A stretch of DNA of 64,000 bases, taken from Tolypeutes matacus (Eukaryota; Chordata; Mammalia; Cingulata; Chlamyphoridae). How positions within the stretch are numbered: position 1 is the stretch's first letter; each line of letters opens with the position of its first letter. The stretch is taken from assembly GCA_026826555.1 (NCBI GenBank), contig JAKSZT010054399.1, forward strand, positions 2,352,781-2,416,780. The letters are read 5' to 3'. Made by a program: the position numbers and the translations under genes. Under the pieces are notes generated by a model. That model saw only the letters and a program-made list of their open reading frames with translations, did not search any database and was not told where the DNA came from. Positions 20,440 through 29,289 of the stretch are shown here, piece by piece.

Positions 20440-20660
20440 TAAAATGCCTTCTTTTCTTTCAAATCTGTCCTTCTCTCAAGACACATTTCAGGAACTTTAT
20501 CCTCCCTGAAGCCTTCTTAGATGATCTCACCCTTAGAATGAGGTTTCGTTTATAATCATGGCACAGTTTATCACTTAATTATTACGCAACAGTTTCACAT
20601 GTAACCTCCTTAACAAGATTACAGGTTCCTTGAGGTCAAGGACTCCATTTTAAAACTCTT
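20440..20660 (+). repeat. L2 LINE 3' region
   Basis: 'tatcctccctgaagccttct', 'ttagatgatctcacccttag' and 'aggttccttgaggtcaagga' follow L2 order. Confidence 0.6.
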
Positions 20661-21145
20661 TTTAAAAAAATATTTGCTCCCATTCCTCCTGCCCCCATCC
20701 AAAGGCTGCTACCTGTGCAGAGCACGTATGAAGTTGCTCATCTTAGTTGGTTTATTAATTTTGCACAGTCAGGTTTTTGGGCCATTTGTAGATCTGACAG
20801 TAGCATAGTTGAACTATGTAGAGGTCTTGCCAAAAACATCAAATCTGAATCGGATCCACTCTCTTGATCCAATTTCCAGTGTTTAAGAAGACAGAGAATG
20901 GAGATTATGACGAAGACATGAGCAGCAGAATCTGGACTATCCGAAACTTTAAGGAAAAGTTTCTTCAATAAATAATTTGCAGTGGGGTAAAAAACAGATG
21001 GAGGGAAAACATATAGATGAAAAAGATCTGACATATATATCAACCAGCCACAGTATGTGGTCCAGATGTGGATTCTGGTTCAAGCAAACAAACAATAGAA
21101 TTTATGACATTTATGAGATAATTAAACACTTAGTGAATAGTTTAT
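20661..21145. other. Unassigned non-coding DNA
   Basis: AT-rich; no family recognised. An open frame on the minus strand (21043-20738, 101 codons) has no family resemblance. Confidence 0.45.
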
Positions 21146-21149
21146 GAGA

Positions 21150-21445
21150 GGAAGGGTTTTTGTTTTTTTTAAGGATAGTAATTGTTTTGTGTGTATGTGT
21201 TTTTTTCGAGTCCCTATCTTTCAGAGATACTCATTGAAATATTTGCAGATGAAATAATACAATGGTTGGGATTTGCTTTAAGATAACATGGGGGATGGGG
21301 GTTGAGCTGAAATAAGACTAGTCAGGAATTATTAATTGTTGCAGCTGGGTGATAGGTACATAGGGGTCATAATAATATTATGTCTGCTTTTATCTATGCG
21401 TGACATTTTTCATAATGAAAAGTTAAAAGCAAAACAAAACACCGT
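21150..21445 (+). repeat. L1ME-type 3' UTR
   Basis: 'agatactcattgaaatattt', 'gcagatgaaataatacaatg', 'ttgggatttgctttaagata', 'gctgggtgataggtacatag' and 'catttttcataatgaaaagt' follow the L1ME 3' UTR to its end. Confidence 0.8.
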
Positions 21446-21449
21446 AGCT

Positions 21450-21920
21450 GGAAGGGAATGTTTTGCTCATTTTACACTGCTCTCTTCCGCTTTTCCTCCC
21501 TTGTCTTTTGCAGACGAGGGCATATGTGGTCCAGGAACGAGAAGGCAAAGGCAGGCCTGGAGGCTGTCCAGAACTGTTTACACTGGCACTTTGTGCCCAG
21601 TGATGCACTGCTAAGGGTGCATATAAATCAGGTATCCCTTAGCCACTCTTGTTGATAGATTTATCTGGCTGGGCTGCTTAGAATCTGGATAGGTATTTGG
21701 AATCCTGACACATAAAGTCAGGGGATTTGTCCTTGTGCTTGTCCTTTGCATGCATGAGTTTATCCAGCATTACCCAGCCTGCCTCAGGCCTGAGAGGGAC
21801 CCACATAGGGTCCAGTGTAGACGTGCCCCTCCCAGCACACCCCTTCTTGTCAGGGAAGCAGAGGGAGGACTGGTGAAAAAACAGCTTCATTGTATTAAGC
21901 TCTGCAAGAGGCTGGCTCAT
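21450..21920. other. Unassigned non-coding DNA
   Basis: No repeat recognised. Overlapping open frames on both strands lack splice boundaries and recognisable domains. Confidence 0.45.
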
Positions 21921-21924
21921 CCTC

Positions 21925-22880
21925 CCGGGGAATAGAAAGTAAATTGCTTCCCTTTAGGAGTTGAATTAACTCTTTCAGGCCAATAGAATTAGTTCGGTGA
22001 TGACAATCCCATTATTTTAGGATTTCCCCGAATGGCATTTTTAATGAGCCTTGTCAACCCATTGCTACCAAGGCCTCAATTGAACAGAATCGACTGGTAA
22101 CTTCAACCAACAACAGGTTTGACTAATTTTTTTTGTCTCGGAATAGACCAGGTGTTCTCGTGAAGGGATCCAATTGACTGCTTGTTTCAGAACTGAGAAG
22201 GCGCAGCCTCATTAGAGGCTGCCAGTAGAAGAGCCCTCTAATCCTTATTCATTTACAGAGCAAGGATCGCAGTTTCTTCCAGCCAAGCCCATCAGCCAGT
22301 CTTTTGTGTTGCTATCAAGTTTTAGTTCTTGCTTCCAATTTGCTACATAATTTCTCTTCAGACTTGCAGCTTCCGTGAAAAGGAGTAAGCGTAAGCAAGC
22401 CTTAACTGACAGGTTTTGAAACCTGAAAGTTAAACATCTAGACAGGTTAGCAGTTGCATTTAAAAAGCTTTAGAGAAGATTGCAGTTGAATTGATTTTCA
22501 ACTTTGCAGGCAGCAGTGTTTGTAATTGAACGGCTCCGAAATTAGAAGAAAAGGTCTACTTTTATTTACTTTTATTTGCAAAATATCTCCTCTCCCCCAG
22601 CAGCACAGAAGGTTGGAGAACTAGGAAAAATAAGGATTAGTATTTTTTAATTAAAAGCAATCTTGGGAGGTTTTAAGGCCTTCTCACTTTCCTTTCAGCA
22701 GGAAAAAAGTGTTCTTGCCTATAACTGGCCTTTCCAAGAAAAGCTGCCTAAGACAGGAGAATTGAAGTAGGTTAGTAAATGGTTCCCATTTGAGAGATAA
22801 ATTTACTCAGTGAGACCACCAGAGTGTCATTTAGTATCTTGGAAGAGATAATTAAACCAAATATTAGCCAGGTGCCTTGA
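21925..22880. promoter_or_regulatory. Candidate conserved non-coding block
   Basis: About 950 bp without any recognisable repeat, low in CpG, with many homeodomain-type TAAT cores ('tttttaatgagcc', 'gactaatttt', 'ctctaatcctta'). It sits within the 4.8-kb SINE-free interval 20433-25229. This resembles developmental enhancers in composition only; conservation was not tested. Confidence 0.35.
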
Positions 22881-23189
22881 AAGGGTTAACTTATCTCTCA
22901 AGGCCACAGTTTATTTCTAGAGAGCACTTTATTCACCTCACCACCCCCCCACCCCCCACTCCAGGACGGAGCCCTTTGTCCTGAGCCCCTGAGCTGGGGC
23001 TGTGCAGCTGGACTTCCCAAAGAATTAAGTGCCTTCAGAATCAGACCCTGTCTGCACAGTCCCCCCGAGGAGTCTACAGTCTGTAGAATGTTAGCACACG
23101 AATTTGTCACTTGTGCGGCTGCTGTGTACTGGTTAACTTAATAAAACCATCAATTCCTAAAGGCAGGAGGGCTCCGTTCCTCGGGAGGG

Positions 23190-23400
23190 TGGGCTTGGAA
23201 GTCAGACACATTAGGCTTTGAATTTTGGCCCTAACCCTTACCGGCTGGGTGATCTTGGAGATGTTATTTAGCAACTTGCTCTCTATAAAAATCCCAGGGA
23301 GCTGGTGCTTCAGGAGAGAAGGGCTCAGCCAGCGCTTGTAGCACAGTGCCTGGCACAGAGAGGGTTCTCAGATCCGTGCTAGGCATTGCTGTTCTGGTTG
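23190..23400 (+). repeat. MIR SINE
   Basis: 'ggaagtcagacacattaggc', 'taccggctgggtgatcttgg' and 'cagtgcctggcacagag' are MIR landmarks. Confidence 0.7.
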
Positions 23401-23439
23401 TGGAGGCTATAACCCTAATTAGAACCGGAGCTCGGGGCT

Positions 23440-23690
23440 CTGGGCCCTGCCTCCCCCTCTGGCTTCAGCCTTCTCTCCCAGGTGCAACCCTCTACAACTT
23501 CTCTCCCAGCTCTCCACAGGTTTCCAGCAAAGGTCCTTTATTTGTGTTCCCATCACCATCATAGCACTTACCACATTGCGTCCTTGTAGTTGTTGACCCA
23601 CACCTCGAAGCTGTAGGCTTAAATAAATTCACCTATGTGAGTCACTTAGCTCCGTGTCTGGCACATGGGAGGCAAGCAATGAAGTATAAT
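23440..23690 (+). repeat. L2 LINE 3' end
   Basis: 'catcatagcacttaccacat', 'tccgtgtctggcacatggg' and 'aggcaagcaatgaa' follow the L2 tail. Confidence 0.55.
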
Positions 23691-23691
23691 T

Positions 23692-23925
23692 TCATTGCAC
23701 TTATTAAATGTCTCTGCAGTCCCACTTTGATTCCACAGATACTGAATGTAAGCAGTCGTCTCACGGAAGCCTCACAACAGTGCCGGTGGGCTACCTTTCC
23801 CATTGTGCGATGGCAGGAACGGAGGCTTGGAGAGGCCCAGTAAGTGCCCGAAGCCAGCTAGAAGGCAGGAGGTAGGGCTCGAACCCAAAGTCCCACCTGC
23901 GAAACTGAGAGCGGGACGATGCTGT
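23692..23925 (-). repeat. MIR SINE, reverse
   Basis: 'gaagcctcacaacagtgccg', 'cttggagaggcccagtaagt' and 'gtagggctcgaacccaaag' are reversed MIR landmarks. Confidence 0.7.
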
Positions 23926-23999
23926 TGATCTTTGTATGCTTGGCACCTGGGAAACGCTCCGTCAATATGGAACGACTACATTGGAGTCGGCTCTAATTC

Positions 24000-24714
24000 T
24001 TCACCTGGCCAAGCTTGGAGAAGACCCCAAGGAGTCTTATGGCACTCCGCCTCGGGGCTGGTCATTTGCCTGGTTTTTTCTCAGACCCATCCTGAGGCAG
24101 GCTAGTTTGGGAAAAGGGAAAAGGAGTCTAGGACCTGGCAGAAAAACATGGCTGTGAAACACGTGGCCATGGAACCCCACCTGGAAACCCCCTGAGGGAA
24201 AGTCCATCCACCAAGAAAGCTGCCGGAAGGACCCGGCGAGACCCCCACTTGGAACGAGATTGGAATGAGGTATCGTTTGGGGTCCAGGGAAAGCCTCGGA
24301 TACCCTTAAAAGGTCTCACCAGTGGTCCCCTGAGAAATGACAGGGGGGCACCAATCACAACAGCAAACAGACTTTACCAAGCCCTGACCTGGGGTCCCAC
24401 GTGCCAACTCACCCTGCAGCACGCCCGCCCTCCGTGCCTTGGCATGGGCCATGGACCGAGCACTTTTCTTGTTTTCTTGTTTCTAATAAACTTTTTTTTT
24501 TTAATTTATTTTTATTGTGGATAAAAATCAAAATTCTCACAATACATACAAACATTTGCAAAATGATATATAAATATATATGCATATATGTGTATTTCTA
24601 ATAAACTCTTTACTCCATTGCCTACCCTATGACATGTCCTTAAATTCTTTAATGCGATATAAGTCAAGAACCTAGAAGCCAGCACCCAGAGCCATCTGGT
24701 AACAATCCCTCACA
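24000..24714 (+). mobile_element. Possible ERV1-type solo LTR
   Basis: A polyadenylation signal inside 'tttctaataaact' is followed about 50 bp later (insertion removed) by 'taaattctttaatgcgatat', 'aagtcaagaacctagaagcc' and 'ggtaacaatccctcaca'. That arrangement is typical of the R-U5 end of gammaretrovirus-like LTRs. The left edge and TSD could not be found. No internal viral sequence is adjacent. Confidence 0.45.
24493..24594 (-). mobile_element. Short 5'-truncated LINE-type insertion with duplicated AATAAA
   Basis: Poly(T) followed by about 90 bp of AT-rich L1-like 3' end. A perfect 13-bp TSD (tttctaataaact) lies at 24480-24492 and 24595-24607. The target contains the LTR's AATAAA, so the signal is now present at 24485-24490 and 24600-24605. 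Confidence 0.85.
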
Positions 24715-25218
24715 CTTCCCCTTGACCTGCTCTGGACCATGCACGAGGGCTGACCTCTGCAAACTATTTCCTAGGCTCCCTTGCCACCTGGCTGCCAGCT
24801 ACGTCCAGCCTGCGGAAGGCTGCCCAGCGGGAACCACAATGACAGAAGGGGACGTGGCCACAGCCAATGCTGCTGCCCCAGTCTCCTGCCCGAGTGTCCC
24901 AGGGACTGAACAGGCTGGATGCCAGTCGGCAAGGCGGGCTAGGGAGATAGAGTTTGCCCAGGTCAGTTCCTTTGGGATAGAGAACAGAGGAGCGACCAAT
25001 GGCTCTGAGGGCAAATAGGCAAACTGTCCTTCTCTTTAGGCCAAAGGTTTTCCCAATCAGGAGCTTTGTTCCGAAGTTCCTGAATTGGGAGAGGATATCT
25101 GGAAAAGGAGAAGCTGGTGGGGAAGCCTCTTTTGCTGTTCTCCCTGGTATTGACACACTTAACTTTGCGGGTTGATTGGGGTTTGCAGGGCAAGTCAAAG
25201 TGTCTCTTAAAGCAAGGG
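24715..25218. other. Unassigned non-coding DNA
   Basis: GC content is higher than the surroundings. Open frames on both strands (144 codons minus, 98 codons plus) overlap one another, with no recognisable domain and no splice structure. Confidence 0.45.
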
Positions 25219-25229
25219 CTAATGATGTG

Positions 25230-25330
25230 GTTTTTTATTTTTTATTTTTGAGGTACTGGGGCCAGGGATTGAACCTGGGACCTTGTATGTGGGAAGCCAG
25301 CGCTCAACCACTGAGCTACACTAGGCTTCC
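25230..25330 (-). mobile_element. DAS-SINE, tRNA monomer (older type)
   Basis: 'agggattgaacctgggacct' and 'cgctcaaccactgagctac'. The 11-bp TSD has one mismatch (ctaatgatgtg / ctaataatgtg) at 25219-25229 and 25331-25341. Confidence 0.94.
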
Positions 25331-25341
25331 CTAATAATGTG

Positions 25342-25930
25342 CTAATGTGCTTTTAAGTTAAGTTTTTTTTTTTAAAGCCCATTTCCCCAGTGAAAAATGT
25401 CCACTTATCCTGAACACATTGTATTCCCTTCAGACTCCCACTCGAGTGGCCACAGGAACATTGTTCATGAATCTGTGGCAGAATGAGACTTGTCAATAGC
25501 TCGCCTAATAAATATAGATTAAAAGAGTATCCAATATCTACCTTAAACCCACAAAGGAATATAAATTTGCAACAAGAGATCAAGACTCTAATGAAGGCAG
25601 CAGGAGATGGCTTTAAAGACAATTCCCTGTTGCTGCTTGATGATGAAAATCAGTCTTAACTGTGCATTTAATTTCTTTTGTGGGTTCAAAGTGGTTCCCT
25701 AAAGTTTTATTCGAGGAAGGCTAATCATGGTAGTCTTTGGAACCGATAAAGCTTCTAATATTGGATGGATTTAGTAAAAGGTATTTGTGTGCATAACAAT
25801 GTTTCGTCCATTTTAAGTGAGGACTTAGCTTAAAAAAAAAAAAAAAAAGCAGGGGAAACTGAAAAAAACACCATCTTTGTAGATACCCTTGAAAAAAATC
25901 AATGTGGGGAAAGGTACAAGATTCATAATT
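25342..25930. other. Unassigned non-coding DNA
   Basis: No recognised repeat; includes a 16-A run at about 25833-25848. Confidence 0.45.
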
Positions 25931-25940
25931 ACATGCATTT

Positions 25941-26340
25941 ATTATTTTTAAGATTTATTTATTTATCCCTCCCCCCACTCCTTGTTTTTGCACTCGCTGT
26001 CTGCTCTCTGTGTCCATTCACAGTGTGTTCTTCTGTGTCTGCTTGTCTTCTCTTTAGGCGGCACCAAGAACCGATCCTGGGACCTTCCGGAGTGGGAGAG
26101 AGGCGCTCCATCTCTTGTGCCACCTCAGCTCCCTGGTCTGCTGCATCTCTTATTGTCTCTCCCCTGTCTCTGTTTGTTGCATCATCTTGCTGCTCCAGCT
26201 CTCCACGCAGGCCAGCACTCCTGTGCGGGCCAGCTCTCCGTGTGGGCCAGCTCGCCTTCACCAGGAGGCCCTGAGAATCGAACCCTGGACCTCCTCTGTG
26301 ATAGACAGGAGCCCAATCACTTGAGCCACATCCGCTTCCC
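25941..26340 (-). mobile_element. DAS-SINE, long dimeric/chimeric form, full length
   Basis: Minus-strand order: tRNA head (26340-26255), three 17-18 bp minisatellite units (about 26247-26195), 'caagatgatgcaacaaac' body, second tRNA-like unit (about 26135-26060), 'gagagcagacagcgagtgc' tail and A/T tail. The TSD catgcattt / cacgcattt lies at 25932 and 26341. Confidence 0.94.
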
Positions 26341-26740
26341 CACGCATTTGTTTTTAAAAACACTTCCTTAACTCTCCACGCGACCCATATTTCCTTCATA
26401 AAATTCTGTGCATTGAATAAGGAAAGGAATCTTTTTATTTAAAAAGGAAATGAAGACAGAAAGGAACCAGAACAATTAAACCCTGCCCTTGAGGAGGTAG
26501 CAGAGACCTATTTGGTGCAGAACAATCTTTTAGAGACCCGGGGGAGGTCCCTAGAGCTTAGGTCTCTTCCTTTTCTTTTTTCTGGGGTTTCCTTTTTTGC
26601 TTTCATTGTGCATTCCAGGACTGGCCTAACTTCTCAAAGTCACCTTACTTTATGAGCGTTTACCTTTGATTCCACACCCTCCAACCCCACACCTTCTACT
26701 TTTGTTTTCTCTTTTTTTTCTCTCTAGCTCTAGGTGGGAA
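26341..26740. other. Unassigned non-coding DNA
   Basis: No repeat or exon recognised. Confidence 0.45.
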
Positions 26741-26744
26741 GTCC

Positions 26745-26895
26745 TCACACTTCCTTGTGCCTAAGGATTGAATGAAACTTTTGGTTAAAAATTCAGATTC
26801 CTGGGCCCATGTTCCTGACTGATTCTGTGTTGAGGTCCAGGAATATTGCGTTTTAACAGACACTATCTGTTGTAGGTGGTCATCAGACTACAGTT
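26745..26895 (+). repeat. MER5-type DNA transposon fossil
   Basis: 'ttaaaaattcagattcctgg' with 'gcccatgttcctgactgatt' follows the MER5 core (hAT-Charlie non-autonomous element). The terminal repeats are eroded. Confidence 0.55.
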
Positions 26896-26899
26896 TTAC

Positions 26900-27420
26900 A
26901 TCCACTATTGGATTATCAGATAAGACATGACCTTTTACCCATGTATTTTCATTTTATTGAGAGAGGAATCAATCTTCAACTGTGGAATTACCCACATTGG
27001 CAATTCTTGGGGTTAGAGAGTTTCTATGAGAGGCATAGCTTCCTGATAAATCCTATTGTAAAGCCTACAGTTCTCCTTGCTTCTTTTTCTACCTCACTTT
27101 TTCCCCTATTAATTAACAAAGGCAATGGTGGGGTGGGGTCACTGGTCTCTTGTTTAGATTTCAAGGATTTGGAGAATCATTCTTTGGTGGACCACCACAT
27201 CCCAGCTTTGCTTTTTAGGTTATTATTATTAAAATTTAAGACAAACTGAGAGTATTCAAAACCTATAATCGGAACTTACCTAAAATACCAGAAGTTGCTT
27301 CTGTAAAATAAATTGACTTCAGTAATCTTTTTTTTAAATGTCTCCCCACCACCCATCAATGTTCCTGAAATTCTACCATTATAAATGATGTTCTTTGGAC
27401 CCTGAAAAATTATCAGGCTT
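26900..27420. other. Unassigned non-coding DNA
   Basis: An open frame at 26908-27249 (113 codons) shows no recognisable family and no splice context. Confidence 0.45.
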
Positions 27421-27434
27421 CAAAAGTGAGTTAG

Positions 27435-27457
27435 AAAAAAAAAAAAAAAAAAAAAAA
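27435..27457 (+). mobile_element. Poly(A)-only retroposition event
   Basis: A perfect 13-bp direct repeat (aaaagtgagttag) at 27422-27434 and 27458-27470 encloses nothing but A. This is what L1-type target-primed reverse transcription leaves if copying stops within the tail. Slippage alone would not copy the unique target bases. Confidence 0.9.
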
Positions 27458-27474
27458 AAAAGTGAGTTAGCATA

Positions 27475-27926
27475 TTGGTGGCATTCTAAAATGATTCGGA
27501 TTGGAACCAAAAAACCAAACCATAACAAAAACAACAAATGGGGAGAGGATAGGAGAAAGGGGAGTTTTGCCAGAGGCCAGTTATGATCCCAGGTAAGAAA
27601 AAAGTTCCTTTTTCTTTTTACTTACTCTAAACATTTTTACTGTCAGCAAATAAGAAAGAGGAGAAATTGAAGAGGAAAAAAACAAGTAGAAGTCTTTATT
27701 TAGATGAATTCCAGACAAACTCAAACAACTCCTATAACATTGCAAATCAACTCTTTAAATCTGGATGTATTGAATAGCGGAAATGTATTTTTTTATTGTA
27801 TTTGTTTTCTGACATCAATATATATAAAATATATTTATATCAATATAGAATAAAGTCATATATTTATTTTTAATTATAACATACATATTAAATTCAGTTT
27901 TAAAATGTCCTTTAAAATACTCAGTT
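27475..27926. other. AT-rich unassigned DNA
   Basis: Very AT-rich, with repeated 'atatatttat' blocks at 27820-27880. No family recognised. Confidence 0.45.
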
Positions 27927-27942
27927 CTCGGTATTAGGTTTT

Positions 27943-28373
27943 GTTTTTTTTTTAAGATTTTATTTATTTATTTTTTTCCTGCCCCCCCATCACCATGTTG
28001 TGCTCTCTGTCTGCTCTCTGTGTGTTCTTCTGTGTCTGCTTGTCTTCTCTTTGGGCGGCACCGGGAACTGATCCTGGGACCTTCCGGAGCGGGAGAGAGG
28101 TGCTCAATCTCTTGTGCCACCTCAGCTTCCTGGTCTGCTGCGTCTCGTATTGTCTCTCCTCTGTGTCTCTTTTTGTTGCATCATCTTGCTTTACCAGCTT
28201 TCCGCATGCACCAGCACTCCTGCACGGACCAGCACTCCGTACAGGCCAGCACTCTGCATGAGCCAGCTCTCCGTGCAGGCCAGCTTACCTTTTACCAGGA
28301 GGCCCTGGAAATTAAACCCTGGACCTCCTATGTGGTAGACAGGAGCCCAATTGCTTGAGCCACATCCATTTCC
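27943..28373 (-). mobile_element. DAS-SINE, long dimeric/chimeric form with expanded minisatellite
   Basis: Same architecture as 25941-26340 but with five 17-18 bp spacer units (28196-28282) instead of three. A perfect 16-bp TSD (ctcggtattaggtttt) lies at 27927-27942 and 28374-28389. Confidence 0.97.
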
Positions 28374-28389
28374 CTCGGTATTAGGTTTT

Positions 28390-28816
28390 TTTGTTTGTTT
28401 GTTTAATTGACTTTATTATTTTCCTTATTGGTGTACAGTTCTTTGAGTTGCCCACCCTGCCCCCAGCTTGCTGTCTGTGTCCATTTGCTGGGTGATCTTC
28501 TGTGTCTGTTTCTTGCCTTCTCTTCTCATTTTTCTCCTCCAGGCTTCACTGGGATTTGATCCCAGGGACCTCTGATATGGGAGAGAGGCACTCTGTCACT
28601 TGCACCACCTCAGGTCCTGGTTTCTGGTGTGTCTCACCTTGGCTCTCCAATGCATCTCTCTTCTGTTGCGTCATCATCTTGCTGCATGGCTCGCTGTGCG
28701 GGGGCCTGTGGCTCACCTTTTTTTTTTACTATTTTACTTGGAGGTCCCGGGGCTCGAACCCCGCTTCCTTCCATATGGTGGATGGATGCCCAACCTCTTG
28801 AGCCACATCCGCTTTA
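28390..28816 (-). mobile_element. Composite SINE: tRNA monomer joined to a divergent long SINE
   Basis: The right part (28717-28816) is a tRNA monomer with its own short T-run. The left part (about 28420-28716) is a divergent long DAS-type body with a tRNA-like unit at 28541-28615. The target ggtattaggtttt occurs again at 28817-28829, so the composite shares its site with the preceding SINE. Confidence 0.88.
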
Positions 28817-28829
28817 GGTATTAGGTTTT

Positions 28830-29152
28830 GGTATTGATTTTGAAACATCAAGAGAAGGTATTCAAAATAATTTTAAATCCTGAAATTGGGGAAATTTTCA
28901 GAATTAAAGTGTTTATTTGAATCACGCAAGTTGTATCACATTAAACTGAAGCTTTATAAGTCTCTGAAAAATGATCTCTTTTTGAGCAGGTATGGAAATA
29001 ACTTCTTTCAGGAGTCATAGACCAACTTTGATTTTTGTCTCTCATTCTTTCACCACTTACCTCAGCAGTTACTTCTCTTAGCACTTGTGCTAAAGCAAAG
29101 ATAATTTCTGAGCTGAGATATAAAATGGACTTTAGGAAGCAGTTGTCCTAAA
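28830..29152. other. Unassigned non-coding DNA
   Basis: AT-rich; nothing recognised. Confidence 0.45.
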
Positions 29153-29164
29153 TAACAAGCTCTA

Positions 29165-29242
29165 TGGGGTCGGATGTGGCTCAACTGGTTGGGCGTCCGT
29201 CTCCCATATGGAGGGACCCGGGTTCGATCCCTGGGACCTCCC

Positions 29243-29276
<34 letters not shown>
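29165..29276 (+). mobile_element. DAS-SINE, tRNA monomer
   Basis: A box, B box ggttcgatccctggg, and about 28 A. A perfect 12-bp TSD (taacaagctcta) lies at 29153-29164 and 29277-29288. Very similar to the monomer at 18602, so a young subfamily. Confidence 0.97.
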
Positions 29277-29277
<1 letters not shown>

Positions 29278-29289
29278 AACAAGCTCTAG

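Noticed and set aside
24000..24714. Full provirus or intact retroviral genes
   Set aside because: No gag, pol or env-like reading frame was seen beside this or any other LTR; all appear to be solo LTRs.
24764..25198. 144-codon open frame on the minus strand with overlapping frames
   Set aside because: Both strands are open in this GC-richer patch; no recognisable domain, start context or splice sites.
25959..26399. 146-codon open frame on the minus strand
   Set aside because: It lies almost wholly within a SINE; similar peptides recur at other SINE copies on both strands. Translation of repeat DNA, not a gene.
28196..28282. CRISPR-like repeat array
   Set aside because: Contiguous 17-18 bp units without spacers inside a eukaryotic SINE: a minisatellite.
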